Shown: positions 26,820 through 36,842, numbered from the stretch's first letter. The stretch: 64,000 bases of DNA from Aestuariibaculum marinum (GCF_014596975.1 NZ_JACVXD010000002.1:62001-126000); one strand, 5' to 3'. Notes: generated by a model from the sequence alone, not told the origin. Program-made: numbers and translations.

Positions 26820-29588
26820 ATGACGACGTTTATTTTCGATGTTCTAAAAGATTTACAGAACACTAACAAAAATCTTTCAGATATAACCTTTATTTTACCC
26901 AGTAAGAGAGCTGGGCTTTTCTTAAAACACCAACTTCATAAGGTGTGCAATCAAACTATTTTTGCTCCTGAAATCATCAGCATCGAAGAGTTTGTTGAAG
27001 AATTATCCGGGTTAAAAACCGTATCTAATACCGAATTACTTTTTGAGTTCTATGATACCTATCTGGCATTAACTCCCAAAGAAGAAACCGATTCTTTTGA
27101 AGTGTTTACTAAATGGGCACAAATTCTGTTACAAGACTTTAATGAGATAGACAGATATTATATTCCTCAAAAAAAGATTTTCGATTATTTGAGTGATATT
27201 AAAGAGATTGAACATCATCATTGGTCACTAGAAGAAAACCAAACCGAGTTTATTAAAAACTATTTAGCGTTCTGGAATAAACTTCATAGCTACTACGATC
27301 ACTTTTCTGACGCATTAAAACACAAAAACATAGGATATCAAGGTTTACTTTATCGTGAAGCTGCCAATAGTATTTCAAATTACATTGAAACCAATCCTAA
27401 TAAACAACACTTGTTCTTAGGGTTTAACGCCTTAAATACCTGTGAGGAAACCATTATTCAAGCCTTACTTAAAGAGGGATTAGCAGATATTTATTGGGAC
27501 ATCGATGCGTCGTTTTTCAATAACACCTATCATGATGCGTCTTTATTTACGCGACAACACAAAAAGAACTGGCCTCATTTTAAAGCACATAATTTTAAAT
27601 GGATAACTAATAATTACACCGAGAAGAAAAATATAGCCACTTTTGGTATTCCAAAAAATATCGGACAAGCCAAATACATAGGTTCGCTTTTAAAAGATTT
27701 ACAACAAGACAATCCGAATCTTGAAAACACTGCGGTTATTTTAGGCGATGAAGATTTATTAATTCCGGTATTAAATTCCATTCCCGATGGAATTAATGCC
27801 TTGAATATAACCATGGGATTTCCCTTAAAATCCATTCCACTGGCCTGGTTATTTGAATCGCTATTTTACATTCATAAAACTCCAGCTAAAAGCTTTTATT
27901 ACAAAGATGTGATTAACATTATTTCACATCAGTTCATCAGACCATTGTTTTTCTTTGATGATATAGACTATGCTTCAAAACTTATTGAAACTATTGATGG
28001 CAATAATATTATTTACCTGACTACGGAACGCCTTAAGGCCATTGCACCAAAATCTGTTGAGTTGATAGATTTATTATTTTCTAACTGGCATAAATCTATA
28101 AATCTAGCTTTAAAAAATTGTTCTGATTTAATTCTACACATTAAAAACAATCTTGATCAGGACAAAGATGCTAATTTATTGGCTTTAGAGTACCTCTATC
28201 GCTTTAATGAGTTATTCAATGAACTAGAGAACCTAAATTCAAAATACGAGCATATAAACGATATTTCAACCCTTTTTGGTATATACAAAGAACTGCTAAG
28301 TTCTGAAACTTTAGACTTTCAAGGAGAGCCATTACAAGGACTTCAGGTTATGGGAATGTTAGAATCGCGTGTTTTAGATTTTGAAACTGTGATTATTTCT
28401 TCGGTTAACGAAGGCGTTCTACCCTCCGGAAAGAGCAATAATTCGTTTATTCCTTTCGATTTAAAAATTGAAAATAAACTGCCAACGTATAAAGAAAAAG
28501 ATGCGGTTTATACCTATCACTTTTACCGATTATTACAACGCGCTAAAAACGTATACATCCTTTACAATACCGAAGCAGATGTCCTGACAGGAGGAGAAAA
28601 AAGCCGATTTATAACCCAATTAGAACTAGAAGATATTCATAACATCAACCATCAAATTCTGGCTCCAAAAGTTCCTGTTTTAAAATCGGAAGAACATATT
28701 GTTGAAAAAACGGAACAACTGGTTAATGAAATAAAAGCTGTCGCTGAAAAAGGCTTCTCGCCGTCATCATTAACTTCGTACATTCGAAATCCGATGGATT
28801 TTTATTATCAGAAAATATTAAAAATCAAAGAACATGACGATGTTGAGGAAACCGTTGCGGCCAACACATTAGGAACCGTGGTACATAACACCCTCGAAGA
28901 TTTCTACAAACCTCTGGAAGGCACGTTTATTTCTGTTGAAATTATTAAAGGTTTAAAATCTAAAATTGACGAGCGAGTTACATATCATTTTAAAAATGAA
29001 TATAAAGAAGGAGATATAACCAAAGGTAAAAACCTAATTATTTACGAAATCGCCAAACGCTACGTGTCCAACTTTTTAGATTTCGAAATTAAAGATCTAA
29101 AATCTGGAAATGAAATAAAAATAGTAGCCATTGAAGCCGATAACAAAGTAGAGATAACAGACATTCCCGAATTAGACTTCCCCGTAAAGCTTGTTGGTAA
29201 AGTAGACCGCGTGGATGAATACAATGGCATTACCCGAATTATAGATTATAAAACTGGCCGTGTAGACCAGAACCAGGTTGAAATTATAAATTGGGAAGAT
29301 TTAACCACCGATTACAAAAAGTACAGCAAAAGTTTTCAAGTATTAACCTATGCCTACATGATGCAACTTATGAATCAAATAAATCTACCTGTTGAGGCCG
29401 GTATCATTTCCTTTAAAAACTTAAGTGCAGGGGTTTTAAAATTTGCTAAAAAAGATAAATCGGGATATGGCGCTAAAAAAGATGTTTTAATTACTAGTGA
29501 AACCCTTGACAATTTTAAAGTTGAGTTAAAAAATCTTATTTTAGAGATTTGCAACGCTAACATTCCGTTTACAGAAAAAGACGTTTAA
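26820..29588 (+). CDS. AddB-like PD-(D/E)XK nuclease
   Basis: A 922 aa inactivated-helicase-plus-nuclease protein, the expected partner of the AddA-like protein. The N-terminal half has helicase-like traces (ITFILPSKRAGLFLKHQL) without a true Walker A. GLQVMGMLESRVLDFETVIISSVNEG marks the late helicase region. The nuclease domain begins near 640 (FSPSSLTSYIRNPMDFYYQKIL) and has VVHNTLEDF, KVDRVDEYNG and IIDYKTGRVD. AddB proteins usually carry four cysteines for an iron-sulfur cluster around this domain; here the first position is Asn (YIRNP) and only one Cys is near the end, so the cluster is probably missing. The next gene starts right after its stop. Confidence 0.88.
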   Translation: MTTFIFDVLKDLQNTNKNLSDITFILPSKRAGLFLKHQLHKVCNQTIFAPEIISIEEFVEELSGLKTVSNTELLFEFYDTYLALTPKEETDSFEVFTKWAQILLQDFNEIDRYYIPQKKIFDYLSDIKEIEHHHWSLEENQTEFIKNYLAFWNKLHSYYDHFSDALKHKNIGYQGLLYREAANSISNYIETNPNKQHLFLGFNALNTCEETIIQALLKEGLADIYWDIDASFFNNTYHDASLFTRQHKKNWPHFKAHNFKWITNNYTEKKNIATFGIPKNIGQAKYIGSLLKDLQQDNPNLENTAVILGDEDLLIPVLNSIPDGINALNITMGFPLKSIPLAWLFESLFYIHKTPAKSFYYKDVINIISHQFIRPLFFFDDIDYASKLIETIDGNNIIYLTTERLKAIAPKSVELIDLLFSNWHKSINLALKNCSDLILHIKNNLDQDKDANLLALEYLYRFNELFNELENLNSKYEHINDISTLFGIYKELLSSETLDFQGEPLQGLQVMGMLESRVLDFETVIISSVNEGVLPSGKSNNSFIPFDLKIENKLPTYKEKDAVYTYHFYRLLQRAKNVYILYNTEADVLTGGEKSRFITQLELEDIHNINHQILAPKVPVLKSEEHIVEKTEQLVNEIKAVAEKGFSPSSLTSYIRNPMDFYYQKILKIKEHDDVEETVAANTLGTVVHNTLEDFYKPLEGTFISVEIIKGLKSKIDERVTYHFKNEYKEGDITKGKNLIIYEIAKRYVSNFLDFEIKDLKSGNEIKIVAIEADNKVEITDIPELDFPVKLVGKVDRVDEYNGITRIIDYKTGRVDQNQVEIINWEDLTTDYKKYSKSFQVLTYAYMMQLMNQINLPVEAGIISFKNLSAGVLKFAKKDKSGYGAKKDVLITSETLDNFKVELKNLILEICNANIPFTEKDV

Positions 29589-30431
29589 ATGCTAACCAGA
29601 AAGCAAACCGTTATTGATGGTCAACACCAGAAACCTATTTTAATTGATGCAACTTACACATCAACTAAAACCAATCAGCCCGTTATTATATTTTGTCATG
29701 GCTATAAAGGTTTTAAAGACTGGGGCGCCTGGAACTTAATGGCTGAAGCTTTCGCCCAACAAGGATTTTACTTCTTAAAATTTAACTTCTCGCATAACGG
29801 CGGAACAATAGAACAACCTATAGATTTCCCAGATTTAGAAGCTTTCGGAAATAATAACTACTCGAAAGAGCTAGATGATTTAAAAAGCGTTATGGACTGG
29901 ATTTTCAATAATTCCAACATACAATCGTTTGCTGATCCGAACAACCTTACGTTAATAGGCCATAGTCGTGGGGGAGGCATTACCTTAGTAAAAGCCGCTG
30001 AAGACTCAAGAGTTAAAAAACTTGTTAGTCTGGCAAGTGTATCCGATTTTGAAAGCCGAATGATGAATCTTTGCGATGCCAATCAATGGAAAGAAACCGG
30101 TGTTACATTTGTAGAAAACGGCAGAACCAAACAGCAAATGCAGCATTACTACCAGTTTTACGAAGATTTCATGGCTAACCAAGACCGTTTTAATATTGAA
30201 CGTGCAGCAAAACTTATACGTATCCCACATCTTATTATACATGGCTATGCAGACACTAGTGTTTCTATAAAAGAATCTAAACATATCCATAGTTGGAATA
30301 CAAACAGTAAATTTGTAACCATCGAAAATGCCGACCACGTTTTCGGTGCTAAGCACCCTTGGGAACATAACGAACTACCACCTCAACTAAACACCGTAAT
30401 TCAAGAGATTTTAAACTTTTTAAATGATTAA
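29589..30431 (+). CDS. Alpha/beta hydrolase
   Basis: A 280 aa serine hydrolase of the dienelactone-hydrolase/peptidase-like type. Seen are the oxyanion region IFCHGYKGFKDWG, the nucleophile elbow GHSRGGG (Ser at about residue 124), an acidic residue in LIIHGYADTSVSI and the catalytic His in NADHVFG. There is no signal peptide, so it is cytoplasmic. It starts on the base after the AddB-like stop and overlaps the Nudix-regulator start, so the three genes share a transcript. The substrate is unknown. Confidence 0.88.
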   Translation: MLTRKQTVIDGQHQKPILIDATYTSTKTNQPVIIFCHGYKGFKDWGAWNLMAEAFAQQGFYFLKFNFSHNGGTIEQPIDFPDLEAFGNNNYSKELDDLKSVMDWIFNNSNIQSFADPNNLTLIGHSRGGGITLVKAAEDSRVKKLVSLASVSDFESRMMNLCDANQWKETGVTFVENGRTKQQMQHYYQFYEDFMANQDRFNIERAAKLIRIPHLIIHGYADTSVSIKESKHIHSWNTNSKFVTIENADHVFGAKHPWEHNELPPQLNTVIQEILNFLND

Positions 30432-31143
30432 CATGACCACCACACAAGAAACACACACTTACGAAAACGGAGAGAAAATCTATGTTGCTACCGATTGTAT
30501 CATATTCGGTTTCGACGATGGTATTTTAAAACTTTTAGTTTTTGAACGACGTGTAAAACCTAAGCAAGGTGAATTATCTCTTATTGGAAGTTTTGTTAGC
30601 CCTGATGAAAGTGTTACCGAAGCAGCACAACGTGTTTTAAAAGAAATTACAGGTCTGGAGAACATTTTTATGGAAGAGCTTAAATGTTACTCTGACACCA
30701 GCAGAGATGATGGTGCTCGTTGTATTTCTATAGCACAATATGCTTTAATCCGCATCGGAGAATACGACAAAGAACTGGTTGAAAAACATGGTGCGCATTG
30801 GTTTGAAGTCGATAAACTACCTAAACTCGTTTACGACCACGGCGATATGGTTCAGGATGCTTTAGAACGTTTAAAATTGAAATCAAGATTCTACCCAATA
30901 GGTATCGAATTATTACCGAAACAATTTACTATTCCACAGCTTCAAAAGTTATACGAAGTCATTCATCAAAAAGAATTAGATCCAAGGAATTTCAGGAAGA
31001 AGGTATTATCGCTTAAACTTCTTATTCCGTTAAATAAAAAGGATAAATCTGGATCTAAAAAGGGCGCTTACCTTTATAAATTCGATTATAAAAAGTATAA
31101 AAAACTAGAGGAAAAAGGTTTTAATTTCTCCATATTCAAATAA
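30424..31143 (+). CDS. AraR-like Nudix-family transcription regulator
   Basis: A 239 aa protein with an N-terminal Nudix fold (about 15-150) and a C-terminal winged helix (about 155-239, FTIPQLQKLYEVIHQKELDPRNFRKKVLSLKLL). The Nudix box at about 55-78 has lost key acidic residues: where hydrolases have REUxEE, this reads RVLKEI. It is therefore a ligand sensor rather than an enzyme. In Bacteroides a protein of this build (AraR) represses arabinose genes and is released by L-arabinose. Here it converges on an arabinan locus, which makes the same role likely. The start may be the ATG at 30424 or at 30433. No separate promoter was seen. Confidence 0.85.
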   Translation: MINMTTTQETHTYENGEKIYVATDCIIFGFDDGILKLLVFERRVKPKQGELSLIGSFVSPDESVTEAAQRVLKEITGLENIFMEELKCYSDTSRDDGARCISIAQYALIRIGEYDKELVEKHGAHWFEVDKLPKLVYDHGDMVQDALERLKLKSRFYPIGIELLPKQFTIPQLQKLYEVIHQKELDPRNFRKKVLSLKLLIPLNKKDKSGSKKGAYLYKFDYKKYKKLEEKGFNFSIFK

Positions 31144-31160
31144 TACAATTCAACATAAAA

Positions 31161-31190
31161 AATCCCGATAAGTTGGTACTTATCGGGATT
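31161..31190. terminator. Terminator between the Nudix regulator and galM
   Basis: A perfect 13 bp stem (AATCCCGATAAGT with its complement) around a TGGT loop. On the minus strand it is followed by a run of six T, so it mainly ends the galM transcript; on the plus strand the T run is weak. Confidence 0.85.
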
Positions 31191-31212
31191 TGTGATTCGT
31201 TACAACTTTAAA

Positions 31213-32400
31213 TTACTTAGTAGTAAATTTAAATATAGTTGTTGTGTTATAGGTTTCGCCTGGGTTCAAAGTAACCGATGGAAACTCTGGTTGGTTTGGA
31301 GAATCCGGATAATGTTCCGTCTCTAAACAAAAGCCTGTTCTATGGCCATAGGTTCCTCCATTTTTAGCAGGTAATGTTCCATCAAGAAAATTACCAGTGT
31401 ATAACTGAATGCCTGGCTCATCAGTGTAAACTTCTAACACTCTACCGCTAGTTTTTTCGTAAGCTGATGCCGCTAAACGCATACCTTCATCCTGATTGTT
31501 CAATACCCAACAGTGGTCGTAACCTAACCCACGCTTTAACTGCGTATCCTCTGCATTAATATCCTGACCTATTGGTTTCGCCGTTCTAAAATCAAACGGT
31601 GTTCCTGCAACATCTGTTAACTCTCCTGTTGGAATTAAGGTTTCATCAACTGGAACTAATTGGTCAGCATCAATCATTAATTCATGATCCAAAATAGTCT
31701 GAGACTCATCTCCTGTTAAGTTAAAATAGGAGTGTTGCGTTAAGTTTACAATGGTCGGTTTATCGGTTGTTGCTTCATAAGCCACTTCCAATTCATTATT
31801 ATTATTAAGTGTGTAAAACACTTTTGTATCTAAATTCCCTGGGTAACCTTCTTCCATATCTTTACTTAAATAGGTTAGCACTAAAGAAGCTGTGCTATCG
31901 GTTTGAGTTTCAGAAGCTGTCCAAACTACTTTATCGAAACCTTTTTTACCACCATGTAAGTGATTTGGGCCGTCGTTAGTAGCAAGGGTATATTCTTCTC
32001 CGTTTAAAGAAAATTTACCTTTAGCTATGCGATTTCCATAACGCCCAATTAATGCTCCAAAGAAGGTTGGATTTGTTTCGTAAGGCGCTAAGGTTTCGTA
32101 CCCTAAAACAATATCTTTATAATTGTTGTCTTTATCTGGCGCTGTCCAGTGTGTAATAATGCCACCAAAAGTGATAATGCTTACTTCCATACCCTTTTCA
32201 TTCTTAAGAGTATATTGATCTACAGCAATACTATCGGAAGTCATTCCGAACGGTTTCTTTGATATGGTAACGACCGGAGTTGGTTCTGTAACAACCACAT
32301 CTTCTACCGCTTTCTTTTTATCACTTTTACATTGCACGCTTAGTAAAGCTACTCCTAGCAAAGCAAACGTGTAAATGCCTTTTTTAAATGTATTGTTCAT
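31213..32400 (-). CDS. galM: Aldose 1-epimerase, lipoprotein
   Basis: Interconverts alpha and beta anomers of free aldoses; in this locus it would act on arabinose released by the arabinofuranosidases. 395 aa with a lipoprotein signal (lipobox SVQC, Cys24) followed by KSDKKK, a non-acidic tail that suggests the periplasmic side. Family motifs are GRYGNRIAKGKF, NDGPNHLHGG (His), NLTQHSYFNLTGD (catalytic His), GYDHCWVLN and the catalytic Glu in FCLETEHYPDSPNQPEFPS. It is the last gene of the arabinan locus. A degenerate copy of the proposed AraR operator is upstream (32451-32469). Confidence 0.95.
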   Translation of the reverse strand: MNNTFKKGIYTFALLGVALLSVQCKSDKKKAVEDVVVTEPTPVVTISKKPFGMTSDSIAVDQYTLKNEKGMEVSIITFGGIITHWTAPDKDNNYKDIVLGYETLAPYETNPTFFGALIGRYGNRIAKGKFSLNGEEYTLATNDGPNHLHGGKKGFDKVVWTASETQTDSTASLVLTYLSKDMEEGYPGNLDTKVFYTLNNNNELEVAYEATTDKPTIVNLTQHSYFNLTGDESQTILDHELMIDADQLVPVDETLIPTGELTDVAGTPFDFRTAKPIGQDINAEDTQLKRGLGYDHCWVLNNQDEGMRLAASAYEKTSGRVLEVYTDEPGIQLYTGNFLDGTLPAKNGGTYGHRTGFCLETEHYPDSPNQPEFPSVTLNPGETYNTTTIFKFTTK

Positions 32401-32467
32401 TTTTATCTTTATTTAGTTATTCTTGAAACAGGATATAAAATTAGCTTTAAAATTGTTAAATTCACAC

Positions 32468-34453
32468 TTATCTTATCTTAAATTTAAAAACAGATACTGA
32501 ATAAGGCTGCAACTCAACACTAAGCTTACCTCCTCTATTTTGAATTTCAGCAGTTACAGGAACAATTTTATCTGGGTTTTCAAATGAATTTTCATCCTCT
32601 AAGTGTTCACTTTTTAGAACGATTAACTCTCCTTTCTTATAAACTTTTTTCCCTTTTAAATTTATAGCAACCTCTTGTGATTGATTTGACGTGTTAACCA
32701 CTTTTACAATCACTTCATTTGTTCCTGAATCGGTTACTGCTGAAGCATATAATTCGTTTTGTCCTGTTAGATCTTTACCGGCGCTGGTTACCGAAATTAA
32801 ATCGGTTCCACGGTTGGTTGAAAACAACTTTTGCACCTGATAGTTGGCTGTTCCGTATGACTGTAAGTTGTTAAACCAAATCATATCTGGTGTCCATTGC
32901 CAGCCTTCTTCGTGAGCCATAAGCGGTGCATATGAGGTTAAATTTACTACCTCAGCATTACGCTCTAAACCTGTGATAAATGCAGCTTCGGAGAATGCAC
33001 ACTCCCAGTTATTTTTATTTTCAGGACTTGCAATAGCTACACTTTGAGCTGCATATTCACCTGCAAAAATTTTAGGCCCTTTTCTGTCGTAACTATCATA
33101 ACGTGTTGCATTCTCTCTAAACCATTCTGGGCTACGGTAATAGTGCTCATCAATAATTTCTGCATTTAATTTTTTAAGCTCTTCCATACCATATTCGAAA
33201 TAATCGCCATCCGGAAACGGACCACTTCCAGATACAATAATCATATCCGGATATTTAGCTTTTATAGCTTGTCCAAACACTTTATAACGATCAATATAAT
33301 CTGGTCCCCATTGTTCATTACCAACTCCAATATATTTTAAATTAAATGGCTCCGAGTGCCCCATCTCGTTTCTTAATTTACCCCAAGGTGTATCTATAGA
33401 CCCGTTAGCAAATTCAATTAAATCTATGGCATCCTGAATATAAGGATCTAGCTCATCCATAGGTACTAATTCGCCAGAGTTAAACTGACAAGCCATACCA
33501 CAGCTCAAAATTGGTAACGGCTCTGCGCCTAAATCTTCTGACAACTGAAAATACTCGAAAAAACCTAAACCAAAACTCTGGTAATAATCGGGTGTTAATC
33601 GATGACTAAACTCGGTATTCCATCGGTTTACCAAAACCTCTCTGTTTTCGATTGGGCCTACCGTTTTTTTCCATTGGTAACGTCTTGCCAGCGTGCGACC
33701 TTCTACAATACAACCTCCAGGAAATCTTAAAAACCCCGGATCTAAATCATATAATAACTGCACCAAATCTTTGCGTAATCCTTTTTCTCTTCCTTTCCAG
33801 GTATCAACAGGAAATAAAGAAATCATATCTAAATCTATTTCTCCGGTACCTTCAAACGTGAATTTAAGTTTCGCTTTTGCCAGTGTTTTGTTAGCTGTAA
33901 TTTGTGCGGTATAATCGGTCCAGTCTGATGATGTTACATCTACTGAAGTTTCTCCTAAAACCACATTATTTTCACCAATAAACTGAACATTAATTTTACT
34001 GATATTTCCGCTATGCTTAGCTGCTGATAAATACAAGTTATAGCTTTCGCCTTCTTTGATTCCCATGCCACGGAAGCCCTCATTAATCAATTGATAGCCT
34101 TGATCGTTATTTACTTTAACTCTAATAAAATTAGTGTTTCCAGGGTTATCTGCATATTTCACGATAGATCCAATTCCGGAATTATTATTAAAGGAATGCC
34201 TGTCACTGTTAGGTTGTATCCAACCTAAAAACGGATCGACCGTAAACTCGAACGATCTGTTTTTTATCATTTCTGCATACAAACCACCGTCGGCAGCAAA
34301 ATTGATATCTTCAAAAAACACACCGTACATCGTTGGTTGAATCTCTGCTATTTTATTATTGATATCTACCTCCAAATCGGTTTGCCCAACCGCCAAAAAT
34401 GCATTTAGCATCAGGGATAAACCAATAGCTTTTGTTAAACGTTGTTGTATCAT
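32468..34453 (-). CDS. Alpha-L-arabinofuranosidase, GH51 (second in the locus)
   Basis: Releases terminal alpha-L-arabinofuranose. 661 aa from the ATG at 34453; an upstream in-frame ATG at 34492 would overlap the GH127 gene and spoil the signal peptide. After a signal peptide (ending FLAVGQ) comes a beta-sandwich insertion at about 100-215, as in eukaryote-like GH51 enzymes. The TIM-barrel follows with the acid/base Glu in IGVGNEQWGPDY and the nucleophile Glu in IFAGEYAAQS, then a C-terminal beta domain. It is longer than the other GH51 of the locus (518 aa), so the two probably differ in preferred substrate. Confidence 0.92.
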   Translation of the reverse strand: MIQQRLTKAIGLSLMLNAFLAVGQTDLEVDINNKIAEIQPTMYGVFFEDINFAADGGLYAEMIKNRSFEFTVDPFLGWIQPNSDRHSFNNNSGIGSIVKYADNPGNTNFIRVKVNNDQGYQLINEGFRGMGIKEGESYNLYLSAAKHSGNISKINVQFIGENNVVLGETSVDVTSSDWTDYTAQITANKTLAKAKLKFTFEGTGEIDLDMISLFPVDTWKGREKGLRKDLVQLLYDLDPGFLRFPGGCIVEGRTLARRYQWKKTVGPIENREVLVNRWNTEFSHRLTPDYYQSFGLGFFEYFQLSEDLGAEPLPILSCGMACQFNSGELVPMDELDPYIQDAIDLIEFANGSIDTPWGKLRNEMGHSEPFNLKYIGVGNEQWGPDYIDRYKVFGQAIKAKYPDMIIVSGSGPFPDGDYFEYGMEELKKLNAEIIDEHYYRSPEWFRENATRYDSYDRKGPKIFAGEYAAQSVAIASPENKNNWECAFSEAAFITGLERNAEVVNLTSYAPLMAHEEGWQWTPDMIWFNNLQSYGTANYQVQKLFSTNRGTDLISVTSAGKDLTGQNELYASAVTDSGTNEVIVKVVNTSNQSQEVAINLKGKKVYKKGELIVLKSEHLEDENSFENPDKIVPVTAEIQNRGGKLSVELQPYSVSVFKFKIR

Positions 34454-34475
34454 AATATTTAGTTTAGTTGTTGTA

Positions 34476-36839
34476 TTAATTTTTAGTTTCACTAATTAAT
34501 CGTACGCCATAAATGCCTCCCGCTACAGAACCTGCTTTGGCTTCAAAACGTACGTTTAAAATATCTTTCTCCTTAGTTAAATCACTAGGAATTTCATAGT
34601 CTACATCGTAAAACACATTGCCTTTAGAACCATCTAATGTTACTTCAGATATCTGCATTCCATTTATTAAAATATTGAACGTTCTCCCTGTATCTCCACC
34701 AAAATAAGTGACACGTAACGCTTTTGCCTTATGTTCTTTATTTTTCATGTTATAACTGAACCAACCTGAAGCATCACGCCAATGACGATTTTGATGCACA
34801 CCATTATTTGATTGCTCTGATTCTATACCATGATCAGATTCTGGTTGCTGTTCTCCTGGAGCAACATAATCGATAGTAATAGCTCTTAAATACGCTTCGG
34901 CTTTTTGTTTTTTTTCAAGAGCTTGTTGCATTTTAGCTAAACTTTTAGGTGTTTCATTTTTGAAATAAATAGCATATCGCTTCTCATGAATTTTATAAAA
35001 TGGCTGAAGAACCAAACCTTTAAATTGATTTGGATACACCATATCTCCCGTTGAAAAGGTTAACGGCTTTCCTTCAACAGGTTTTATATTTTTTAAGATA
35101 CTTTGAAGGTTTTCAGACACAAACATTGGCGCTTCGGTTAATGGTAAAAACGGACCATTTGCAATATGTCCGCCACGGCTATCATCGGCAAATAAACCCA
35201 CCTGATTATCTTCTCCTGTTACAGCAGCCAAAACAATAGGCCCATACTTAACCGACACATAACCTGACTTATCCGGAATTTGCTCTACACCTAAATGCAT
35301 AGGCAATTGCATTTCAATGGTATCACCCTTTTTCCATTTACGTGTTATGAAAATATAATGTCCCGGTTGGGTTTCGATGGTTAATAATTTTTTATTGATG
35401 AATAATTTTAACTCATCCGGTTTTACCCATGTGGGATAGCGCAATTTTAAAGTGGCATTTGTTTTCTTTTTACTTTGCCAAACCAGTTCCGTTTTAGCCT
35501 CTTCCGGGAAGTTTGTATTTTGAGTTAATGTTGCTTGTTTTTCTTTCCAGTTAACTTTTGATGGAATAAACAGATTCACATAAAGCGTATCTTCTTTCTT
35601 AGCATAAATAAGTTCGTTATACTTAGTATGATTTTCTAAACCAGAACCCACACAACACCAAAAACTGGTTTCAGGTTGCGAATACACACGGTAATGTCCC
35701 GGGCGCATCGGTGTGAAATACACAAAACCACCATTAGGATTTTGCGATGATAAAATATGGTTATATAGTCCTCGCTCGTAAAATTCAATGTATTTATTGT
35801 CTCCTGTGTCTTCATACAACAGCTTACTTAATTTAAGCATATTGTAGGTGTTACAGGTCTCAGGACCTTGCTCGCCTACTAAAACGGAACTAAAATCTTC
35901 GATAGGGTTGAAATGCTCACGCACGCTATTACCACCAATACTTAGCGAACGATGTTGAGTAACATTATTATAAAAATGTAATGCCGAATTGTGATAAATT
36001 GAATCATGACTTAACTGACTAATTCTTTCAAAACCAATAAACTTCGGAATTTGCGTATTGGCATGCATACCGGTAAGAATATCTTTATTTTCAGACAACG
36101 GATTTAACAATGCCTTTTCGGAAAAACGCTTTGCCAATTCTAAATAGGTTTTATCATCTGTAATCTTATAAACCTCAGCAAAGACTTCGTTTAATCCGCC
36201 GTGTTCTGAACGTAACATATCCTGAACCTGAGCATCGGATAAATCTTTTGTAACATCAACAAACCAATCGGTTAATTTAATGAGCATATCCTTTGCGTCT
36301 CCTTTTCCGGCATGCACCCAGGCATCTTTCAATCCTGCAAAAGTTTTATGAATATTATAAAGCGGTACCCATTTGCTATTTAAGCTAAAACTTCCTGCTT
36401 CAATTTTTCCAGATTTAATTTCCTGCCATAAGTCTGAACTTCCTGGAATACCTCCAATATACCCATTACCATTAGCTTCCTGAACACCTTGTAATTCAGA
36501 AAGCGTGTAATCTAGTAACTCTTCGGCTTTAGCATCGTTAGTTGATGCCAAATACATAGACAATGCCGATACATAATGCCCAAGAATATGACCATCTAAC
36601 CCTGTATTTTCCCAATTGGTATAAGACGCCGCTTTAGGTTTTAATCCGGCTTCCCGTAAAAAAGGCACTAATAATCGGTCTGCATTAAGTTTTTGAATGT
36701 AATTAAAATCGGTTTCAGAAGCTTGTTTAAACACCCCAGTAGTGACAGAAACCTGATCTAAAGGAAATACCTCAACTTGTTGTTGGGCATGAATACAAAA
36801 ACTACCTAAAGCAAATAAACCTATAACCAATCTTCTCAT
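34476..36839 (-). CDS. Beta-L-arabinofuranosidase, GH127
   Basis: Cleaves beta-L-arabinofuranosides such as those in hydroxyproline-linked plant cell-wall arabinans. 787 aa with a signal peptide (ending CIHAQQ) and an (alpha/alpha)6 barrel. GH127 enzymes use a zinc-bound Cys nucleophile. The ligands are seen as GPETCNTYN (Glu and Cys, about residues 322-326) and the double Cys in SFWCCVGSG (about 395). Other family marks are GLDGHILGHYVSALS and GGLNEVFAEVY. The C-terminal 120 residues form an extra beta domain. It starts four bases after the GH43 gene upstream. Confidence 0.92.
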   Translation of the reverse strand: MRRLVIGLFALGSFCIHAQQQVEVFPLDQVSVTTGVFKQASETDFNYIQKLNADRLLVPFLREAGLKPKAASYTNWENTGLDGHILGHYVSALSMYLASTNDAKAEELLDYTLSELQGVQEANGNGYIGGIPGSSDLWQEIKSGKIEAGSFSLNSKWVPLYNIHKTFAGLKDAWVHAGKGDAKDMLIKLTDWFVDVTKDLSDAQVQDMLRSEHGGLNEVFAEVYKITDDKTYLELAKRFSEKALLNPLSENKDILTGMHANTQIPKFIGFERISQLSHDSIYHNSALHFYNNVTQHRSLSIGGNSVREHFNPIEDFSSVLVGEQGPETCNTYNMLKLSKLLYEDTGDNKYIEFYERGLYNHILSSQNPNGGFVYFTPMRPGHYRVYSQPETSFWCCVGSGLENHTKYNELIYAKKEDTLYVNLFIPSKVNWKEKQATLTQNTNFPEEAKTELVWQSKKKTNATLKLRYPTWVKPDELKLFINKKLLTIETQPGHYIFITRKWKKGDTIEMQLPMHLGVEQIPDKSGYVSVKYGPIVLAAVTGEDNQVGLFADDSRGGHIANGPFLPLTEAPMFVSENLQSILKNIKPVEGKPLTFSTGDMVYPNQFKGLVLQPFYKIHEKRYAIYFKNETPKSLAKMQQALEKKQKAEAYLRAITIDYVAPGEQQPESDHGIESEQSNNGVHQNRHWRDASGWFSYNMKNKEHKAKALRVTYFGGDTGRTFNILINGMQISEVTLDGSKGNVFYDVDYEIPSDLTKEKDILNVRFEAKAGSVAGGIYGVRLISETKN

Positions 36840-36842
36840 ATA

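Noticed and set aside
32451..32469. Third AraR-type site before galM (AATTGT-N7-ACACTT)
   Set aside because: One half-site has a mismatch, it runs into the end of the GH51 gene, and no -7 box stands at the distance seen for the other two sites. It is kept only as a weak possibility.
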